A stretch of DNA of 64,000 nt from Rhinopomastus cyanomelas (Eukaryota > Chordata > Aves > Bucerotiformes > Rhinopomastidae), in the NCBI GenBank assembly GCA_013400115.1, contig VXBP01008584.1:164-64163 (forward strand). Direction: 5' to 3'. The position numbers and the translations under genes were made by a program. Shown in pieces: positions 47,001 through 61,523 of the stretch. The notes under the pieces were generated by a model. That model had not been told where the DNA came from and searched no databases. It worked only from the letters and a program-made list of their open reading frames with translations. Position 1 is the first letter of the stretch. Each line of letters starts with the position of its first letter.

Positions 47001-48897
47001 CAGAGGGTATTTTCATCTCATGGTGGAACAAGGCACAACAAATCTACTTTGATAGTGCCCAAATCTCCAATTTGTTAAACCTCCTTTCCTCTCTTCAAAC
47101 AGAACATGGACTTGCTTTAAAATTGCTGTCACTGCTGAAAGGCTAAAGCCAAAGCTGAAACTTTTAGTTTGAAATATCCCCTCCCTTCTGCTGAAATATC
47201 AATGTTATTTGCATAATTGAGACAATTGGACGTAATGGTCCTTTCAGGGGTACTCATTAGATGTACAGCTCTACATTCTTTGAAAAGGAGAAAAAAGGAG
47301 GTCATACAGCATTAATTATATCTAATCCTTTGTAGAACAATTTGAAGTTGGGCAAAACGCTGCACTAAACCAGATGAAGTTGCAAATAAGCCATTCATTT
47401 TGGAACTTTACATATCACATGCATGTCCAGGTCCTGTTGCTTTTGTCAGTTTGATTAATTGTTTTGCTGCAAAGAGCTGCTTTTGCATCTTCTTATACTT
47501 TAAAACTACTTATAGTTAAATACATGGTGTGTTGCCATTACTTCTAACTTTCAATTATCCACCTTGTCTTGCTGTGTCAGCTGCTAGCGTAACACAACAG
47601 GTAAGGATGACTTCTAGAATCACATCTAAGGTTCACACCATAAGGCAGTTAACTTCCTGCTTATGGTGCACTGGGCAGACAAGAAGTCTGGTAGACCCTA
47701 ACCTTGTTTCACTCTTCCCATATCTGATCTCAAGTGCACTGAACACGTACTCACTTGTGATCTGTACAGAGATACTTCACAGTCATCGTTTCCACTTCTG
47801 TGGTGCCCCAAACTAGCTTTGGTTGAGAGCCAGACCCTGTTGTTACTAATGAGACCAAGTTTCTGCTGACTTCAGGAGAAACAGTGATGAAAGATGGAAG
47901 AATTAGACATGCCTCTGTAAAACTGCAGCACCAAACAAATTTTAGACTTCATTTCTGTTTGAGGAAATAAAGTATTTTGAAGAAAGCAAGACACTAGTAA
48001 GAGAGCACCAGGTGGGAAACTAGCGCATTTCAGGGGCAGGAACCATCCTGTGAAAGGAGAGGGACTTAGACAGCGTGTGTGTAAAATAGACCTTGATCAG
48101 GTTGGTCAAAAAACTAATAAACCTGCACTTCTGTTGTGAAGGGCAAACTGCCTCCCAGCTCCTGCGCTTACTGTCTGAAACAACAACATGCTGCATAGCT
48201 AGAGGAAGAAATCGCTGGCGTTTAATCCCGAATTTATAATTCTGTCAAGTTCAGCCAAAGTGCTCATTCAGAGTTCAAAGGACTAACACATGAGAGAAAA
48301 AAATGACATTCTCAGAGAAAATGCCACTACACAAAAGACAGTTTTCATGGATGCCTGCACTGGCATTGTGGGAAGGCTCTCAGCCCTAGGTGTTTGCTTT
48401 GTGACATGGCGTGATGTAAACGTACTGTGACGGAAAGGGATAAAGATATGCCCTTACCGTGACTGGCTCAGACAAAGATTCCCTTGGGTTGTAGTGGTAC
48501 CCACATGTTTGCAGGGGGGAAGGAGAGACGAAGAACTGATGAGTTCGGGCTTATTGATTTAAACAACATCTTCACATAGATACTTGAAAACTACTACCTT
48601 AATAGTAAAATGAATTCACCCAGCAGGGGGTTTTCTTGTTTTCTGCCCTGTTCAGGTAGCATTTTGCAAGATCTAACCAGCCATGTTGTGTCTAGAGACT
48701 AGTTTGTTCATACATCAGAAGTAAAATGTGCGGACGTCAAACTTTGAAATGGAGCTGAACTTGAAAACTCCAACACGCAGTGTCAAATGTGCAACATTTT
48801 GTATTATTGCTGCAAACCTTTACATAAGATTGCACAAGTAGGGATTGAGCTAGACTACAATAAAAATGCCTACATTGTCATCTTCCACATAGTCGTT
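44031..48897. other. Unannotated 4.9 kb
   Basis: Unique sequence with short A or T runs. No coding similarity, RNA gene or transposon recognised. May belong to the first intron or the 5' flank of TRPM1. Confidence 0.6.
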
Positions 48898-49082
48898 ATC
48901 ATAGAATCATAGAATCATTACGGATCGGAAGGGACCTCGAAAGATCATCTAGTCCAATCCGCCTGCAACAGCAGGATCACCTAAACCAAGTCACACAGGA
49001 ACCTGTCCAGTCGGGTCTTGAACATCTCCAGAGAAGGAGACTCCACAACCCCCCTGGGCAGCCTGTTCCAGTGCTCCGTCTG
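48898..49082 (-). mobile_element. CR1 3' end fragment
   Basis: CATAGAATCATAGAATCATT, GGAAGGGACCTCGAAAGATC, TCTAGTCCAATCCGCCTGCA, GGCAGCCTGTTCCAGTGCTC; well-preserved antisense copy of about 185 bp. Confidence 0.92.
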
Positions 49083-49613
49083 AAATGTCCCAGTAAACTA
49101 TAAATGCAAAAGCAATAGAAGAGTGAGCAATAATTATGCTGTGACCCGAGTTACAACACTGGGAGGAAACAAATGCTACTTGTAAACCAAGACCAGTACC
49201 ACAACCGAGGCAGCAAACTCAGAGAGTCCCGTATTTTGAATTCCTGAGTTAAATCTTGAGTTAATGACTAGGATTACACAGAATGAAACACACTGAACTA
49301 CTGAGACCCATGAAACAGCAGTAGGTATGAAAAGACAAAAGCAACCCTTGATCTACAGGTCTCTCAATTATTAAAAAAATGTTATAAAGTGTGAATGTCC
49401 CAACAAATCCTCTTACAACATATCTCTCCTGATGCCACTACTACATCTGCAACTAAACAGACTATTTAAAAAAGTCAAAGACAAAACAGTGGAAGAAAAG
49501 AGCATCTCAGTGTCCTGGGCTTTATAGGTGAATCACTGTGCAAGACTTTATAGGTGAATTAGCTCTGGTTATTCTCTTTTCTGCTGAGAGGCAGCAGTTA
49601 GCATTTGGTCAAG

Positions 49614-49690
49614 ATACAGAATCACAGAATTATTTAGTCTGGAAAAGATCACCATCAGCAGGTCCAGCCATCAACCTAAAACTCTTACTA
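49614..49690 (-). mobile_element. CR1 3' terminal fragment
   Basis: ACAGAATCACAGAATTATTT, AGTCTGGAAAAGATCACCAT: short antisense terminus. Confidence 0.7.
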
Positions 49691-52600
49691 TCAGTGGAGA
49701 ATTAACCAGGCATGGGTGTTGAAAAGCTAATGTAAACAGCCATTCAGAAGCAGTAAAGTGCAATGAACTAACAGCATAACCCATAAAAAGAAGTGGCTCA
49801 GTTTCTCAATCTGATTTCTATAAAGTAAGTTCTGTTTCTTGAAATGTTTTAAACTGCATAATATGGGGTTGGATGTGCATGCAATTATCTGCCTGACTTG
49901 AAGTACAGGCAGCAAATTTAATATAACCTCAAGTAGGGTCTGATGAAACCATGCAGTGCAGAAGCAGGAAAGAACCTTTTCCTCTCACTCTCTCCTTTAT
50001 CTAAGTTCCCAAATCTGTAATCCACTGAAAATATGAAGTTCCTGTGACAAAACATTCTGTTTCTTCTGCAGAGAGTAAATGAGTGTTTTTAGATGGACAG
50101 GACTGTAAAATAAATTCTTTCAGCTTCGGTATATTATCACGGCAACTCTCCTCTGGGTAACAGACTTGCCAAATAATTCCTGCCTTTGCTGCCCAGGTTT
50201 GGGTCTGAACTCACCTTTAGAACTCCTCTAGTGTTTTTTCAGCTGCTTAGAACCTGAAATACTGTTTTTAAAGCAGAATGGGGTAAAACACTACCTGTTT
50301 TCAATCTGCTGATAATGTAGGAAAGGCTGTTCCATCCTGCAAGAATTGTGAAGGAAATTAATCATTTTTGGCAAAATGTCACCCCCGATAAATATTTTAG
50401 TTTTCCAGACAAGTGTCATAGGTATTGCTTGTCCCACATGGAAAAGCTTTTAAATTTCACATAGCAACAGTGGCAGTCTTATAGGTTTCAGAGTTCTTGC
50501 CTCTCTCTCTGCTTTTCTTTGTGTTTGAAGAAGCTTTGTGCAAAAGAAACAGCAAGTCTGTTCTGCGTAAGCATAACCGAGATCAAAGATGAGCTGAAGC
50601 AAAGCAAAAAGTGCTGACTGCTCAGGGTAGCACCATCCCCATACTGTCCATGCCACTCCCTCTGCAGGGTACTAAGCTCTTCAGCTCCTCTCCTCTCTGA
50701 CTGCTGCCATCCAGATTTAAACTCAAAGGCATTTGCTTAACTCAATATTAGAAATCTTTGCACACATTTAGTTTTACAGTCACAAGTGCTCTCCTGATTT
50801 CCATGGATCTATGTTGCACACAGAAATTTGCTCAAAGTCTATTGGATGATTCAGTAGCTTAGAGCTAAGGCTGAGACTACACATGCACAGAATAAGAAGT
50901 TTTAAAATGGCACAAAATAGTGTCTTCTACAATAAAGAGAATATCCTTCATTAGCGGTGATCATCAGAATAGTTTAATGCGCAGACATGGATTCCACTTA
51001 GCTTTATAAACAGCTATTAACCCACTCATAACCCATCAACATGCAGGGTAGAATCAATTAAAACCACCGAGTAAAGTTGCCAAAGCATCGTGAAGCACCA
51101 CAGCTTTGTCAAGCGCTTTATATTCCTCCCAGTAATGAAACCAGACATGCCAGCAAGCAGCAAAGACAGTCATTAGAGACATTCCAAACTTAATAGTTCT
51201 TCTAAGAATAACGGGGGCAGGTGGGAGCGGAATCCCTCAACTTTATTTAGCTTCAATAATCTTCAGCTGCAGCACTGCTAGAGAAGGATTTCAGATTTTT
51301 CTCTCTAGAGTATTTAGTTCTACTTTGTTATGCAAATGCCTTCTCTGCTAATGAGTGTGGTAGTTGCTGAACAAATGCAAGTGTTTCTGAATAAATGCTT
51401 CATTGGCCACATCAATAATAATTCACTCTTCAAACTTCTTCTTCCAACCTTCTTTTCATATTGGCCCTTAAACAGAAGGCCCATGGGTTAAACTAGCATT
51501 ATTGCACCTTGAAAAGTTGGAATTTGCAGTAGACAGTCTGCCTGTCTGTTAAAGATGGTTCTCTTCAACGAAACCCAGTCCAAAGAGATTGGCCTGAGGT
51601 TTTATTTCCTTCCGAAAAGATGGTGGTAACTTCGTGTAGTTTATGTACTCCCAGCTCTTTTACGTTGCAAACAGACTGATTTTCAGATTTCTCATGTTTC
51701 TGTTAGCTGCTGCTTTCTGAGCTGGTTTTCATTAAATCGAAGGCAAGATATTTGTCTCACTGCCCTAAAAGACAAGTCTGGAATGCTTAGTACAGTAATG
51801 AAGCTCTAATTTTGAGATGGTCATTTACTAGATGAAATTGATATTGAACAAAAATATAGTTAATATTAAATTCCACTATTTTCAATACAAGACTTCATTA
51901 TTAATTAGTTTAGGTGTTTCCTCTTAGCAAAAGAAAAAAAAAAAATACGTGAATTCAGAGAACAGATATTTCTGTTCTTTTTCCAAGTGTTCTACTCGAG
52001 GACATCCCCATCACAAGTTTGCTTTTCTGACTCGTCTAGCGAGGGAGTTTCATTAAATGCAGAACACAGTTTCAGAGTAAAGCAGAAGGTCTGAAATTTA
52101 AGATAAATTTAAAAGAAGCTTCTAATGAAAGTCTGTACCAGGTGTTACATAGGAAGGCTTGGCCTTATCTCTGCATCTGTTTCCATGATGACCCTTATAA
52201 TTTCATCTGAAGAGATTATAAGGGATCCAGATTCCCTACAAATGGTCTGGTACTCTCCTGAATCTGACGTGAGGATGACAAAGGTCAAAACCATTTGATC
52301 TGTGTCTCCAATCATGCACTGTTGTTGAGACTGACAGCTTGCCAAGGCAGACACATTTTTTCTGTGTGTAAAGACAAAGCATATAAACCATGTATCTATA
52401 AACTGAAGTACATGTGCCTTATATTTTGCCTTCTAAAATATCTAGATATTCTAAGGTAACCTAGGTGTGCCTATCACACTTTCACATGGTAGACTGAAAA
52501 CCAGGGCCTTTCACTGGGTTATTGTGTAAACTAACTCCATTGGAATGCACAGTGTGGATTGACCTTCTCAGCCTGGCTTTTAAGAGTCAGGGTTTCTCAC

Positions 52601-54135
52601 CTTTCATCAAAACTACCCCACAACATGTTACACTCACACAAAACTGCAGTGCTCTGGCTCATCAGGTTATTTGGAGATGTTTCTATTAGATAGCTACACT
52701 TTTTGGCTGAAATCCTTAAGAACATCTCTTAGATGGATTTACTGCTTCCTTTCTTCTTGAGTGAGTTCCTGAATAGGTCCAGAAAAGGACTAGATCCTTG
52801 TGGTGGAGCACCCAACCTCACTGAGTAGCTTATGAAAGGTTAACGTACTTGAAGAACCACAGATACTATCAGATCTTAGTGCCTGTAGTACAACCATCCT
52901 CTGCAACTCTATTGCTAGATAGAGTCTAGGCTTTCCTTATTAGCATTATTCACTATACTTGAAGATTTTATTTGTGTCAGTATTTGACTCCACAAAGGTG
53001 ACTCAGGGGCAAGTATTAAAACCCAGAAAAACCCAAACCCTTATCTTACAGATATTATAGTACTTAATCAAACACATACTCTTCCTTCACCATATCTTCC
53101 TACCAGTTCTGGCTTGCCTATGACTTGAGTTCATAAAGGTACTGTCCATCTATTATTCACTGCATAAATTAATTCAGATTCTTCCTTGTGTTTCTTTATC
53201 CTACATTTACTACTTTGTTCACAAATCTGATCAAGGCAGCTCTATAGAGTATATAGGCATCCTTAAATTGTGACAAAAGACAAGCATGCTTATTTTATTG
53301 GCTTTGCAGGCTGTAAGTTGCCACGTAAGGTCAAGAAAGATGATTTGCCCTATTCAGTTTCAAAGCTCAAGCTAAGCTGGAGACTCTCAGGACATATTCT
53401 CAACACTCTTTGACTTTGCTGAATGTGCAGTTTGATGAGACTCTGATTACCACAGATTTACCGCTCACGGGCATAGAGTATTAGTGTGAGATTTTACTTC
53501 CCCCACCCCTCTACCCCAGTCATTCAAAAAGAGTAAAGGGAATGAAAACAGCATTTTAAAATGTGCCATATAGGAAAAGCCATATGTTACTTAAAATACT
53601 GCCAGAGATCTTAATTCTATTTTATCATGCTATTTGAGGTCTGTCGGTGAACAAACAGAATGGGTTTGCTTTGTTGGATCAATGAAACCTCCAGGACTTT
53701 GCCTTTTTTGTTAAAATGAAAACAATATGCTTGATTTACAGTTTCAGGCAGCAGATTAAATGAGCCCTTCAAGAAGGAAAGGATTGTGATCAATACTTTC
53801 AAGCACTGAAATGAAGTACTGAATGGAGAAGCAGAAAGCTCACTGTTGCAGTTGTGGGCTGCTCTGATATTCACAGGGTGATCATCACCTCAGGAACGGA
53901 AAGAGATCCCCATTTTCAATCCAATACATTAAAACTGATGTTGTTTCCTTTAATGCCACTAACAGAGACCACAGCTGGTGGAGGAACCTACCCATGGAGC
54001 CTATGGCTCTGCCAGCACTAGTGCTGACTGAACAGAATGAGAGTTCTAAAATGGATGTGTCCACCCATGTTGTCTCCAGAAGTTTCTACAATTGCCTGTA
54101 ACAACAGTACCATGACTGAAAAATTCACAAATTAA
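49691..54135. other. Unannotated 4.4 kb
   Basis: No gene or repeat recognised; ORFs here lack recognisable domains. Confidence 0.6.
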
Positions 54136-54392
54136 GATGATCGTAGGTTGGAAAAGAGCTTTAAGATCACAGAATCTGGACACTAACCCAACCGTCCCCA
54201 AGTCCACTGCCAAACCATGTCCTGAAGCTCCAGATCTCCACAACTTCGAAAGACATCCAGTGATTAAACCATCTCCCTGGACAGCCTGTTCCAAGGCCTG
54301 ACCACCCTTTCAATAAAGAAACTTGTCTTAATGTACAACCTAAACTTCCCCCAGTGCAACTGGAGGCCACCTTCCCTTGTCCTATCACATAC
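54136..54392 (-). mobile_element. CR1 3' end fragment
   Basis: ATGATCGTAGGTTGGAAAAG, CCAAGTCCACTGCCAAACCA, GGACAGCCTGTTCCAAGGCC, CTTCCCTTGTCCTATCAC: antisense, diverged. Confidence 0.85.
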
Positions 54393-54581
54393 CTCTAATC
54401 TTCTACCCTGATTCTTATACGGCTAAGCAAAGAGAAAAGGGATTTGGTGTGTGCCAAACACAGCTGGGCTTGGGCTCAGCTTCAATGGCCAGGCCAGAGG
54501 GCAAGTTTTAGGGTTTACTCTGGCTGGTACCATCTCTGACAGAGGGGAAGTGGATCAGCTTGTAACTAAAAAAAACCAGAG

Positions 54582-54615
54582 TAACCAACCAACCAACCAC
54601 CCACCCACCCACAAC
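54582..54615. repeat. (AACC)n/(CCAC)n microsatellite
   Basis: AACCAACCAACCAACC changing into CCACCCACCCACCC. Confidence 0.92.
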
Positions 54616-56440
54616 AACCAGAACAAAAATGAAATCACAATAAAACCTTAAAAACTTAAAAGCAACTAGAGGACAGAAACTCTGAGAGCTCTCTGCGTGA
54701 TGGTAGAGATGTTAAACTTTCTAGTCTGCAGCTTTAAATGAAAGGTGGGTATAGAACACAGATCCTGAACTGGAGTAGAAATATCACAGCTCAAGTCACT
54801 ACCTGGGTGGCACTTTAAGTGAATACAGATATACTGGACAGAATTCTCACAAATTCTGCACTTCAAGAAGCCGCCAGTGTATGCCATTCTTTGAGGACAG
54901 ATCATTGGTGTTTGGGACTGGTAGTCCAAAAACCCCAAAGTTGGTGGCACTCGCTGCAGCTCCTTCAGAACACATTTCTACTTGTTAACTCAACTAAGAT
55001 TTTGTATTTCCTTTTTTTTTGGTGAAGAGTCATTTAGGAAATGGCTCTTTGCTCAGTCCCATGGATTCACAGTTTGGTGAAAGACAGACAAAGTTTGCTA
55101 CTGAACATGAACAAATCTCCCAAAAAGGCAGAGAAAAAGAGGCAGGATTTATTTCAAGACAGACATTAAAAATTTTTTAAAAACTGCCAAAACCATTTGG
55201 CATGAGAAATAGAGCAGCTGAACTCCACTAATCCATGGCTTAGCCTTGAAAGGAATCCCAAATCCACGCAACTGGCAGGCCAAGTGCCATTTTATTTGCA
55301 ACGTCGAGAAGCAAAATGGAATCTAATATATACTCACAATACTGGCTATTACAAATTTTGCTTGGGACTAAAACCAATAATAATTATCTAATGCTGATAC
55401 AGTATGTATTAAGGACTCTGCTTCATTCAGCCAGAGAAAATAAAAACATATTAAACAGAAAAACTCTAAAGGGGGGAATTTTCTAGAAAAGCAGTATGGT
55501 GGTCTCATTGCCACAAGGCATTTGCCCACTGAAGGGACTTACTGTCCTGCACTTTGGAGCTGTTTCAGTGAGAGCTGAGGCCTGAACATGTCAGTAGGAA
55601 ACACTCAGATGCACTTCTGTCTGTTCCTGACTGAGGGATGCTGCCAGAATACACATGGGATAATCTGTACAGCCCCTGCCTGGGCTGTGCCTGTACGTGT
55701 TGAAAGCCACAGGATATCAACGATACCTGTTTTGGACATTGTGATGTATTTTCAGGTTGGAGGGAGGTTGTTGAATCCTGCATCTTTTGGTCTGAATTGT
55801 ACTACAATTCTGCAGCTTTACGAATGTGGCTTTTGTACCAGTTCAGCAAAGAAAACCCTAAACACAAAAGATTAAATCCAACGTTGACTGCTTTGCCTTT
55901 ATGATAAATGTATCTCAAAAGTGAAAGGTATGTGTAGCACTATAAACTACCATAAATTCACAAAAATTATTAAATAGAGCAACCTTGTGCTGGTTCAGAG
56001 TTATATAATGTTATAAGCAATTCCTTTTTCTCATGGTTATGACCGTTTGATCAACACACGAGCATTTCTCAGCACTGGGGGGGTGTTGGGATGGAAAGAG
56101 AGGGGGGAGCAGAGAGAATGAAAAAAGAAAAGGTAATACAACATTTGCTTTCAAGTTTCATGTCCAGAATCAAAATAAAATAGCTCTGATGACTGCTTGA
56201 TTAAAAATTAATCGCTGTGGTAGTTTAAACATATGCCTTATTTAATAATTCATGTATGGGAATTAAATAGTACTATTCACTGAATTCTTTATTATAGGGT
56301 GCATGCAGAAAAAGATCCATGATCTTCACTGTAGTATTAAAGGGGAAAGATTTTATTGGATCTTGCAGAAGGAACTCACAAAACTGCAGAATATTTTGTT
56401 TTGGAAGAGACCTTTTCAGTTGGAAGATCATCACCTCCAG
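54616..56440. other. Unannotated 1.8 kb
   Basis: Unique sequence; a G-rich patch at about 56077-56111; no gene recognised. Confidence 0.6.
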
Positions 56441-57290
56441 AATCATAGTATGTTAGGTGCTGGAAGGGACCTTGAAAGATCAAGTCCAACCACCCAGCCA
56501 GACCAGAATTACCTATGGCGGGTCACACAGGAAGGTGTCCAGGCTGGTCCTGAATGTTTTCAGAGCAGGAGACTCCACAGCCTCCCTGAGCAGCTTGTTT
56601 CTGTGTTCTGTCACCCTCACTGCAAAAAAGTTTTGCCTTATGTTTTGATGGAACGTTGTATGCTCCAGCTTGCACCCATTGCCCCTTGTTCTATCACTGG
56701 ACATCACTGAGAAGAGCCCGGCTCCATCCTCCTGACACCTGCCCTTTCCATATTTATCAACATTACTGAGGTCACCCCCCAGTCTCCTTTTTTTCCAAGC
56801 TAAAGAGACCCAGCTCCCTCAGCCTTTCCCCATCAGAGAGATGTTCCACTCCCTTCAGCATCTTTGTGGCTCTATGCTGGATTCTCTCCAGCAGTTCTGT
56901 GACCTTCTTGAACTGAGGGAGCCAGAACTGGACACAGTATTCCAGATGTGGTCTCACCAGGGCATAGTAGAGGAGGAGGAGGACCTCTCTCCATTTACTA
57001 ACCACCCCCCTTCTAATCCAGCCCAGGATGCAATTTGCCTTCTTGGCCACAAGTGCACATTGCTGGCTCATGATCGTCCTGCTAGCCACCAGGACCCCCA
57101 GGTCCTTTTCTCCTGCGCTGCTCTCCAACAGATCTGTCCCCAGCCTATACTGGTAGCTAAAGCTCTTCTTGCCCAGGTTCGAGACTCTACACTGCCCTTG
57201 TGGAATTGCAGTAGATTTCTCCCCACCCAAGTCTCTGGGCTATCTGGGTCTTGCTGGATGGCAGCGCAGCCTGCTGATGTGACCACTAAA
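56441..57290 (-). mobile_element. CR1 LINE, 5'-truncated, about 850 bp
   Basis: Antisense copy from AGAATCATAGTATGTTAGGT to about the D..LAGWVV-type region. The minus frame at 56772-57230 reads LVRPHLEYCVQFWLPQFKK and ATKMLKGVEHLSDGERLREL. Still open over 150 codons but truncated, so not autonomous. Confidence 0.93.
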
Positions 57291-59100
57291 AACAGCAGCT
57301 CACACCCTACCTCGGAATTGAACAGGACCTTAACATGGAAGATAAATCGTTCAGCTTATGAGCAGTACATGCCCGATTTGATTCCTACCTGGATTTTTAA
57401 TCTTCAGTTTTATGAGCAAATTCATCTCCATGATTGAAAAATATTTAAGGGGACTCCAACTTCAATGAAACCGAAGTGAATTATTGAGATGTAATCTCAA
57501 AACAGCACCACCTGGGTTCTGAGCGCTGCTCCAGCTAATCCCATGCTGAATAAACCTTGTAAAAGCTGTGGAATTAACTCCTCAGTTCCAGGCTGGCAAA
57601 GATTTTGCTTTTGTAAAAGTATAAAAATCCCTACCACAGTGTAGAAGTGGACAAAAGTATTTGTTGCTTAGTGCAGACACGAAAACAAAAGCCTCGTGCA
57701 TGTCTCTTCACCTGTCAGCCCTGCAGCACGATAATAAACCAAAACAGAAGTGAACGATTTACCGCTGAGTCGTATTAGGAATAGTCTTGGGTCCTGCACG
57801 TCGGAAACAAGACAGGATTAAACCCCCATCCAATGAACAACGTATTTCTTCCCCCTTTTTTTTGGGGGGGGGGGGAAATATTTGTAATCTATGACCTGTG
57901 GCATAAAACTTCAGAAGGAGGGAAATTAGCATCTCTGAAAAGGAAAAAAGGTAAAAAGAGACTTTAAAATGTTTATTCTGTTTAAAAAAATTATAAACTG
58001 TACATTTAGTAGAGCTCAGTAATCACCCTTTGCTTTTTGCTGGCAGAGGCATAAGCCATTCAGCTATTAATCACATGAAAGTAGATATTAAGGGATATTA
58101 ATCCATACCAGCTGTTATATCTTTTACTCTGCTATTATTAGAGATTAATCTTTACAGAACAAGGTTGCCTTTTCATGTCATTTCCAAGATGACAGCACAC
58201 AAGCTGATACTGTTTTACACCATAGCTTCATAAAGAGCTTGAAGAAAGCAGGAGATAAGTTACATTCAACTTCATCCTTCCAATCTAAGGTACTTAGGTT
58301 CAGAGGAGACTGAACTACTTCTGCAATCAGTTAATTTGTATTGTGACTGCAAAAATTGCTTTCATAGCTTGCTATTTACACCAAAAGGAAAAGAACATTC
58401 TCTTAGTGATACTGAATGTTAGGGAAAATATTTTCTAGTGAAGTACAAAAACCCTGCTATGAGTGAGGTGAGGCAGGTTTTTAGAGGAGCAGTTGCTTTT
58501 GCTGTTGGATGCACCTCCTGAACAACTGCATCTACAGGCTAGAGAAACTACTATAGGTTCACACACTGTTAGAATGTTATTAAAAATCACAAGAAATATC
58601 ACACTGTTCCAAAAAGGTAAAGTTACTGCTGGAAAAGGCCAGCAGTGTCCATTAAAGATTATGAGATTGCCATAAAAGTCAAGCTTCTAATCAGTTTCTT
58701 TGTTTTTGGCAGAGACTGTACTGGCTGCAGTAGGGAACAGAGTGGTTATAGTTACAGAAAATCCACATTTTCTCTACGTACAGCTTCCTCCTTTTGTTAA
58801 ATGTAAGATTTTTCTCCAATTACAGTGCAGTTATTTCTCAAGGTACCTTGGATTTTTACTCATAGATTGACCTTACACATTACATGTGCCTAAGTTTTAT
58901 AACACAACTGAAATGGCCAGGAAAAAGCTCTTTTGTGGGGTTCTCACACAGCTAACATTTCAAAAACATCATCCCCTAAAACTGAGAGTTCTGCTTACAT
59001 GCTATGCAGAAAAGCACAGTTCTCCTGCTGTCCTAGTCATCACCTTCATCTAACAGTGCAGAGTCTTGGTACTAAATCCATGCTTTCCTCGGTATGGCCA
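57291..59100. other. Unannotated 1.8 kb with homopolymer block
   Basis: C5-T8-G12 homopolymer block at 57851-57875; otherwise unique sequence. Confidence 0.6.
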
Positions 59101-59104
59101 GCAC

Positions 59105-59886
59105 AAGAGAGACCAGATTCCTATAATTACAGGACAGACAAGTGCAGAGTCTTACATCTGGGCAAGAACAACCCTAGGTACCAGTATAAGCTGGGGACTG
59201 ACCTGTTGGAGTGTAGTGTAGGGGAAAGGGACTTGGTGGACAACAAGATGACTATGAGCCAGCAATGTGCTCTTGTGGCCAAGAGGGCCAACAGCATCCT
59301 GGGGTGGATTAGAAGAGGGGTGGTTAGCAGATCAAGAGAGGTTCTTCTCCCCCTCTACTCTGCCCTGGTGAGACCACACCTGGAGTATTCTGTCCAGTTC
59401 TGGGCTCCTCAGTTCAAGAGAGATGTAGAGCTGCTGGAGAGAGTCCAGCGTAGGGCAACAAAGATGATGAAGGAGGTGGAGCACCTCCCTTATGAGGAGA
59501 GGCTGAGGGAGCTGGGTCTCTAGCTTGGAGAAGAGGAGACTGAGGGGTGACCCCATTAATGTCTACAAACATTTGAGGGGTGGGTGTCAGGAGGATGGCA
59601 CTGAGCTGTTCTTGGTGTCATGTAGTGATAGGACGAAGGGCAATGGTTGTAAGCTGGAACATAAGAGGTTCCACATCAGCCTGAGAAGGAACTTCTTCAC
59701 AGCAAGGGTGACGGAGCACTGGAACAGGCTGCCCAGGGAGGTTGTGGAGTCTCCTTCACTGGAGATGTTCAAGACCCGCCTGGATGTGTTCCTGTGTGAC
59801 TTGGTCTAGGTGATCCTGCTGTGTCAGGCGGATTGGACTAGATGATCTTTCGAGGTCCCTTCCAAGCCGTAATGATTCTGTGATTC
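59105..59886 (+). mobile_element. CR1 LINE, 5'-truncated
   Basis: Open frames read DKCRVLHLGKNNPRYQYKLG, LVRPHLEYSVQFWAPQFKRD, RRATKMMKEVEHLPYEERLR, then EHWNRLPREVVESPSLEMF, ending GTAATGATTCTGTGATTCTC. Relatively intact; a frameshift near 59520 separates the two halves. Confidence 0.94.
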
Positions 59887-60851
59887 TCTACATACGCAAC
59901 CTGTCACTCAAATTTATAAAGGAGATAAAAAGTGTTGGATGTACACATGGGTTTTTTTGCACTGGACACCAAGACTACCATGACACTTGCAGCTCATAAC
60001 ACACCTACCTAACCTACTGGGCAGTCTGAGCTTGTTGTGGATTCTGGGTTTGCATGGCATTTGCCCAGTTACGCTACAGATGGTCTATGAGATAGATGCA
60101 CTTCTTTAAAATGAACACCTATCATCAGGTTTTAAAATTTGCCAAGCATTTGAGCTCAAACATGCTAAGAACATCAAAAAGATCCCAAAAACCTAATTCC
60201 TGGAAGCCATCACGATATAACAGGAAGGTTCCATGCTGTGTGATGTCTTTACTTCATGCTACAGTGCATCACATTCAGTGATACACATTCAGTGTGTGCA
60301 TCACATCATCTACTCCTACCAGAAGTCTTCAGTGAACTGACTCGTAAAGAAGGGGCTTCGTGCAATTCCATATGTCCAGCAATGCTGGGTGGCTCTGACC
60401 TGCAGAATACAGACCCAACTCCTCATGAGCAATTCCTGACAACAGACATTCCTAAAAGCCATACCCTGCCATGTCTATCGTCAGAAGGAAACCTGTAGGA
60501 TACCAAGAAAGACATAATGGACGTGCCAAGGAGAACCATTTAATTCGACATTTCAAATTGCTCAAATTCTCACTTTCATTCTTTGGATATTGTGTCACAG
60601 CAAAACAAAATGCTTGCAATTCATTTGATTCATTCAGTCAGTGATGCATCCTGCCTAGGCAGCTAATGGATTTATTTCCTATTCCTATTCAGATCAGCCA
60701 GTACTGTTTAGTGCATACTCCATTAGAGACTGTCTTCAACAATGCTCTCACCCAGTTTGACATTAAGACACAAAAATCAACACTAACCTCTTTCAGTGTT
60801 GACTCAGCTTTGTAGTTCAGAGAGAAATACAGTGCTAGGCATAAATTATTT

Positions 60852-61523
60852 TCTCACTCCCATCATCTTTCCGGAACTGGGGGCCCAGAACTGGCCACAA
60901 TATCCCAGATGTGGTCTCACCAGGGCAGAGCAGAGGGGGAGAAGAACCTCTCTCAGTTTGCTAACCACTCCCATTCTGATCCAACCCAGGATGCTCTTGG
61001 CCTTCTTGGCCACAAGAGCACATTGCTGGCTCGTGGTCATCACGCTGTCTGCCACGACTTCCAGGTCCCTTTCTCCTGCACTGCTCTCCAACAGGTCAGT
61101 CTCCAACCTAGACTGGTACCTGGGGTTGCTCTTGCCCAGATGCCAGACTCTACACTTGCCCTTGTTATAGTTCATTAAATTTAATTAAATAATTATAGCT
61201 CATTCAAAGTCTCCCTGCCCAACTCTCCAGCCTGTACAGGTCCCGTCGAATGGCAGCACAGTTTGCTGGAGGGTTGGTCACTCCTCCCAGCTTTGTGTCA
61301 TCAGCAAACTTGCTGACAGTGCACTCTAATCCCTCATCCAAGCCACTAATGAATAGATTGAACAGGAGTGGTCCCAGTACCGACCCTTGGGGGACTCCAC
61401 TAGATACAGGCCTCCAGCTAGACTCTGTCCCACTGACCACTTCTCTCTGGCTTCTATCTTGCAGCCAGTTCACAATTCACCTCACTATCCCACTGTCCAC
61501 ACCACAGGTCACCCTCCTCTAGA
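60852..61523 (-). mobile_element. CR1 LINE internal fragment
   Basis: Lacks the 3' UTR. Minus frames encode SVLGPLLFNLFISGLDEGLE with FADDTKLGG (61204-61473) and NSILGW/LVRPHLGYCGQFWAP-type blocks (60846-61175). Truncated at both ends. Confidence 0.92.

Noticed and set aside
48455..48520. Possible 5' exon of TRPM1 (donor-like GTAAGGGC on minus strand with upstream ATG)
   Set aside because: The frame from the ATG stops after 12 codons and shows no similarity to known TRPM1 N-termini.
56841..57437. 198-codon plus-strand ORF
   Set aside because: It is the antisense reading of the CR1 at 56441-57290, whose real coding strand is minus.
58933..59523. 196-codon ORF as a host gene
   Set aside because: From about 59105 onward it is CR1 ORF2 end sequence; the earlier part is unique filler with no motif.
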